Source: Aurifilum marmelostoma (lineage: Eukaryota > Ascomycota > Sordariomycetes > Diaporthales > Cryphonectriaceae). From it: a stretch of DNA of 64,000 nucleotides. Below are positions 58,910-64,000 of this stretch, one piece after another. Position 1 is the stretch's first letter. Each line of letters opens with the position of its first letter. The DNA is taken from the NCBI GenBank assembly GCA_027559495.1, contig JAMXSV010000005.1:806001-870000 (forward strand), read 5' to 3'. A model generated the notes under the pieces. That model was given only the letters and a program-made list of their open reading frames with translations. It ran no database searches and was not told the origin of the DNA. Position numbers and translations under genes: made by a program.

Positions 58910-59300
58910 ATTAAGCAGGAGTAGGAGTAGCTTTATATTAATATAGAAATTAAGGCTCTTAGTGCTAACTTAATAGATCTCTGCTGCTAAGTTTATAAGT
59001 TAGCTATAATAATTATCTTCTGCTGCTAAGCTCTAATTTAGCTTTAGGGCAAGCTTAAGAGTAAGCGCGCTTTAGGCGCTAAGTATATTAAGCATAATAA
59101 CCTTGCTGCTTAGGAGCAGAATAAGTTCTATAGTAAAATTTAGATTATTCTATTAGGCAGCCTTCTTTATTCCGGAAGTACTAGCTCCCTAGCTGCTAAT
59201 TAGCACTTTGTTAGTTTCGTAAATTTAGAGCCCTATATTTCCGAAGCTATTGCTATAGGCTATTATTTTTCCTTACTAATCTATATTATTTTTTAAATTT
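58910..59300 (+). pseudogene. antisense reading frame B inside element 3
   Basis: A second plus-strand frame, coiled-coil-like at its start ('KALSANLIDLCC', then Gln/Leu/Lys-rich), followed by 'GKLKSKRALGAKYIKHNNLA', 'NKFYSKI' and 'VSFVNLEPYISEAIAIG'. Internal stops are again TAA and TAG only. It lies between the integrase region and frame A. It may be the continuation of one gene with frame A, or a second gene. Function unknown. Confidence 0.45.
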
Positions 59301-62300
59301 ATCTAATACTCTTGCCTATTCTATACTCTTAAATAGCTTCTATATTAATTCTTCCTATCCTATCTATTTAATCTATACCTTATATTTAGGGGGCTCTTCT
59401 ACTTAAGGGCAATCTATCCTTAGTTTATTTCTAGCCCTTAAGATTAATTCTATATAGAATTTGGGTTTATATCTGCTATTCTTAGGGATAATTGCATTTA
59501 GGCAAGCATCCTGCATTTGCTGCAAAGATAGCGGATTGCTAGCAGCTTGCAATAATAGATCTATATAGAACTATAAGTATATACTATGCAATATATTTAG
59601 CTCTACTATATATAGGCTAATTATTTTTATTATCTTATACTTCTTATACAGCTAGGCTAGCTTTTAGAAGAGGCAGTTTATTGCTATATTCTTAAAGGAT
59701 AGCTATATATTATTCTTAATAGCAAACTATTCTGCTAGTGCTCTTCTTTAGTTTGCGCTTTCTTTTATTTATTGCTAGGTTGCTGCTATAGCTGCTTGCG
59801 CGAATTCTATTAACTCCCTTAATTATTTTATAAAACCTTTTGCTCTTGCATATAGCAAGTAAGCTAGTACTGCAGAGTATTCTATCTTTTAGATAATATT
59901 AGCATAGTATCTATATTAGAGAAAGAAAAGGCTTAGTCCAATTATAGTAGTATCTTTATTATTAATAGCTAATTATGCGCTTGCTAGCAGCTATAGCTAG
60001 TCCTTCTGCATATATACTATAAATGCCCTTAAATAGTTAAGGATTTCCTAGTTAGCCCTTTTGGTTGCTTTATCTGTCTCTAGGTAGTAGGTAGTGCTTA
60101 AGCGCTGCTTAATCCTAGTTAACTTGCATAGGCATTGCTAGAAGGATCTTACCTAGTTTATTTCCTAATTGCTTATTAGAGCCTTAGGAAAATTATAGTA
60201 TCTCTAATAGTAGCTTATAAACTGCTTAGTATAGGCTTTAGCATTTATTATATGCATAGCTTCTAGTATAATAGCCTTGCTTAGTTAATCTATAATAACT
60301 ATTAAGTACTAGGGGCTATTCTTATTTCCTATAGGTAAGTCTACTATAAAGTTAATTAAGAGCTTGCTTTATAGCTGCTTAGGAATAAGTAAGGGCTTAA
60401 GAAGCCCCTTCTTGCAGTATCGCTATATAATCTTCTATCTGCAGATATTATAGTTCTAAGTAAATCTCTATACTATTTTATATAGGCTAGGCTAGAAGTA
60501 TAAGCGGCTTAGTAGCAAGATAGTAGCATCTTGCTTTAGATATCTGCTTAGATAGGAATTATATATATTTTGTATTAGTACAGTTTATAATAGTTTCTAT
60601 TCTGATATCTATATTTTATCTTAGAATCTAAGAATGCTTTTTAAATTAATCTTGCACTTAGCAATAGATATATTCAGGGGGTTCCTATCGCTAGTTTTAA
60701 GGTCTGCTAGAAATGCTCTAGCTCCTTCTTTAACTAGTTAGATAATCTATAGGAACTTCCTATTATTCTATAAAGCAGCATCTTAGGCTATTTAGAGATC
60801 TTCTTATATAAAGATCTAAGTTCCTTTAGAGAGCAATCTATTCTAGGCGCTAACTTAGGCAACTTATATAGTCCTCTAATAGTTCTACTCTTGCTTAATC
60901 TAGTTATTCCTTAGCAGCTAGAATTTTTTTCTAATAAGGCACTTATCTATTATTCTATATAGTATATTCTATTCTCTATAAGAGAGTGCATTAGGGCACT
61001 TTATAGTAGCTTCTTTATAGTAAGTAAGCCTAAAGCAAAACTGCAATAACTCTTCTAACTAGCGCACTTATTATTTGCTAAGCCTCTAAGTAGTTATAAA
61101 GTATTTTAGATTCTTATAATCTAAGTAGATTATAAATAATTTCTCTATACTATAGAGCTCTATATTCTAAGCTTGCAAGTAGCTTATAATTGCTAATAAC
61201 TCCTTATTATAGATTTTGTAATTATACTCTATAAGCAATAATTATCTAAAGTAGTATACTATTAGCTATAATGCTCCTTTAGTATTCTTCTGCAATAGGC
61301 AGCTGCTTAGCAAATAGCCTAAGCAATTAGCTTTAAGTATAGTATCCTTCTTAAAGTTCTACTGCGCTAATATTAGCTCTAAGATAAATTTAAGCTTAAG
61401 CTACTTAAAGGCTATATTCTTATTTTCTCCTTAGCAGAATAGCATTTTCTTCTTTATAAGTGCTAAAAGGGGATCTGCAGTTTTAGAATAGTTCTTAATA
61501 AACTAGCAGTAGAAATTAGCAAATCCTAGAAAACTCTATATGCCTTTGAGCATCTTAGGAGCCTTCTAGTTGCGGATTGCTATTAGCTTCTTAGGGTTTA
61601 TATAGACTCTAGTATTTGCTTTAATAATAAATCTTAAATATTTAGTTCTCTAGATGCTAAACTTGCATTTTGCAATATTTAGGCTTAAACTAGCAGCTTC
61701 TAAGGCCCTAAGGACTTATTCTATCTTTTATTTATAATCCTTCTTAGAACTATCTAAATAGATAAGCATATTATTTAGATATACTAAGTAGAAGATATCT
61801 AAGTATTATTATAGCGCTAAGTTAATATATTGCTAGAAGATAGCTAGTGCCTTTATAAGTCTAAAAGAGGTTACTAGCTATTTAAATAAGCTAAATTAAG
61901 TGCAGAAAGTAGTTTTCTACTTATTGCCCTCCTTAATGCAAAGCTTATAAAAAGCAGCTTATATATTAAGTTTAGTAAACTACTATGCCTTTAAGAGATT
62001 AGCTAAGATTTCCTTAATAAGTAAAAGCGAATATTAATTAGCTTAGATAATAGCATTAAGCATATAATAGTTAATATAGAAATGCAGCTTGCTACTAAAT
62101 TTCTTAATAAAGATTATAAGCGCTTCTGCTAATAAGCTGCTTACTTATATATATTCTAACTCTAATAGTTCTGTAAGGGTCTTTTTTAGGACTAATAATT
62201 TATCCCTTAATATTTTATAAAAGGGGCTCTAAAGGATTTCTAACTGCCTGCTATTTTTATCTTATTCTAAGGTAATCTTATAATCTACTCCTTTGCAGTG

Positions 62301-64000
62301 TAGTAGCAGCTTCTCTTCCTTCTTTTTATTAAAGAGTTCTATCTACTATCGAAACTATTTTAGCAGCTTATTCTCTACTAAAGCCTTCTTCTTTAGTGCA
62401 AGTGCCTTATTAATATTAGCTAGGGTTATTGCAAATAGCTGCATTTGCGCTATTTATAAGCATCTGCCTTATTTTACCTCTGCCTCTAGTATAAGAGCGC
62501 TTATGCTACTAATTTTCTAGTGCACTGCTAGGGCATAATCTCTTTCCTAGATCTTTAGGCCTGCTGCTTGCCTAATGCTTAGGAGATGCTTATATACTAT
62601 ATAAATAACTTCTTCTTATTTTATTTAAGGCTTCTCTAAAATTATATTATAGTTAAATTAGGAAATAATATATGCTTAGACTTAGTGCATATAGCTATCT
62701 AAGTTAGCCTTAAAATATATTATTTCGGAGATTGCGCTTAGCTTCTAAGCAGCTTAATTTATTATAGCTTTATAGAGTATTCTTAATATTATTAAGATGC
62801 ATAGAAAGGCAAGTCTTCTAATAAGCTTCTTACTTATAGTACTATAGCAGTTATATCCTTAATCTACTAATGCATTTATAAATTAAGTTTTATTGTATAG
62901 CAGATCTACTATAAAAAAGGACTTATTTAGCTCCTATTCTATCTTATTTCTATTAAATTTTAGCCTAGTAAGCTTTTGCGCGCAACTTTGCGTAAGAGCT
63001 ACTTTTTTTTCTTATTAAGATTAATAAGATTATTATTATTATTATTTGCAGTAGTAGTAGTAGCTTAGATACTGCTTTATATAAGCGGTATAGCTAGTAA
63101 GAGGCTGTATTAGTTTGCGCAGTAGTCTCCCTTGCTATATTAGAAATATAAGTTATTATTTTTTTATCTTTTAATTTCTTTATTTAATATCTATCTAGCG
63201 CATTGCTTAGAAGCAGCACTGCTTATGCTTATAGCATTAACTCTAGTTATTAGAGTATCTCCTTGCAAGTCTCTTCCTTATTAAGTTCCCTCTCAAGAGA
63301 TGCCTTCCGAGGTAATATTTGCTATTAAACTATTTTATCGCTTAATAAGTCTCTCTATCTTAGAAGAGATTAATAAGGCCTCTTTAACTTATATATAGTA
63401 GTTAGTTAGCATACTTATAGAAATAAGTTTATTTTAGAGCCTAATATTAATAGCTTCTTCTAAGATAGTAAGCTTTGCTTAATTAAGCTATAGAGTGCCC
63501 CTAGCTTTAGAGAGTACTTATTCCTAAGTAGCAAAAAAGGAGGAAAACTGCTAGTTCTTGCATTAATAGATCTTAAGGAGTGCCTGCGCTGCTTATTTAG
63601 CCTAGTTAGCATTATAATAGTAGCTAGCTAGATATTCTATAAAGGCTTAGAGATTGCTAGTTTAGTTAGGCCTTTCTAAGTTAAAGTAGGGATTAGCTAG
63701 CTTCTAAGCAGCTCTTTCGAAGTATTTAAATATAGCATAGAATTTATTATGCAAGTTTCTAATAAAGCGGATATCTTAGCTAAGTTTATAGCATATCTGG
63801 ATTTCCTATAAAAGAAACTTTAAGCAATTTCTATTAAATTTTTCGGGCTAAGGCAGGAGCTTCTATTGTATGCAAGGTTAGTTATTAAAATTGTTATTAT
63901 TATAGTTAAGGCCTTCCTCTTAGTTATAAAGGTATAAGCCCTGCTTATTAGCTACTTCCTATATACTTGCATATAATATCTTATTTACTTTAGTTCTGCA

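Larger units (their letters stand above)
56505..64000 (-). mobile_element. Ty3/Gypsy element 3, RIP-degraded, runs off the edge
   Basis: The 3' LTR is at 56505-56724, followed on the plus strand by a pyrimidine tract (CCCCCTCCCTTCC...), the complement of a polypurine tract. Read on the minus strand, reverse transcriptase lies at about 61700-62100 (the catalytic 'YVDD' box now reads 'YLNN' near 61780), RNase H at about 61130-61400 ('EYNYKIYNKELLAI') and integrase at about 59700-60400 ('NFIVDLPIGN', 'LSKAIILEAM'). The domain order is that of Ty3/Gypsy. Gag should lie near 63-64 kb, and the other LTR is outside the window. Between the integrase and the 3' LTR are plus-strand frames listed separately. 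Confidence 0.75.

Noticed and set aside
62293..62520. Open plus-strand frame of 75 codons at the right side
   Set aside because: It lies opposite the pol region of element 3, is Ser/Phe-rich as expected for the reverse of AT-rich code, and has no motif.
30000..64000. CRISPR-like or tRNA arrays in the repeat-rich blocks
   Set aside because: Repeats are LTRs and low-complexity runs without regular spacers; no tRNA cloverleaf was seen.

Overview
The window comes from a filamentous ascomycete (Pezizomycotina). The genes carry short GT-AG introns (48-90 nt) and belong to typical fungal secondary-metabolism families. Large AT-rich blocks hold LTR retrotransposons ruined by C-to-T changes of the RIP (repeat-induced point mutation) type. 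The species cannot be named from the sequence. The contrast of gene-bearing and RIP-ruined blocks resembles a subtelomeric or dispensable compartment.

Layout. (1) 1-9.9 kb is sparse: a decayed P450, a second decayed gene, a small secreted four-cysteine protein (2704-3305, -) and a seven-helix SAT4/rhodopsin-type membrane protein (5115-6276, +). (2) 9.9-29.7 kb is a diterpenoid biosynthetic gene cluster. It holds P450-A (9909-11689, +), a truncated alpha/beta hydrolase (13598-14156, +), a bifunctional CPS/KS-type diterpene synthase (14252-17158, -), P450-B (17713-19255, -), P450-C of the ent-kaurene-oxidase type (20000-21700, -, with an apparent one-base frameshift), a Ure2p-like glutathione transferase (23602-24498, +), a second SAT4/rhodopsin protein (24899-26168, -), P450-D (26645-28456, +) and a SAM-dependent methyltransferase (28627-29733, -). 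(3) 30.15-49.21 kb is AT-rich and contains two full-length-sized, RIP-degraded Ty3/Gypsy chromovirus-type elements in opposite orientation, with inverted LTR fragments around them. (4) 49.2-53.35 kb is an island of normal composition with a dead DHA2-type MFS transporter and an intact secreted alpha/beta hydrolase. (5) 53.35-64 kb is AT-rich again, with nested LTR elements; the third Gypsy element lies on the minus strand and runs off the right edge.

How the genes fit together (inference from families). The diterpene synthase would cyclise GGPP through a copalyl diphosphate to a polycyclic diterpene. P450-C resembles the enzyme that oxidises C-19 of ent-kaurene in gibberellin clusters, and the other P450s, methyltransferase and GST would decorate the scaffold. 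No GGPP synthase, desaturase, transcription factor or intact transporter is visible, so the cluster depends on genes elsewhere or is decaying. A frameshifted P450, a truncated hydrolase and a ruined transporter all point to decay.

The most unusual observations are the frameshift in P450-C; the RIP footprint, which appears to spare C in GpCpA; and extra plus-strand reading frames lying antisense inside the third Gypsy element, whose internal stops in the stretches read are nearly all TAA/TAG at positions that could once have been glutamine codons.
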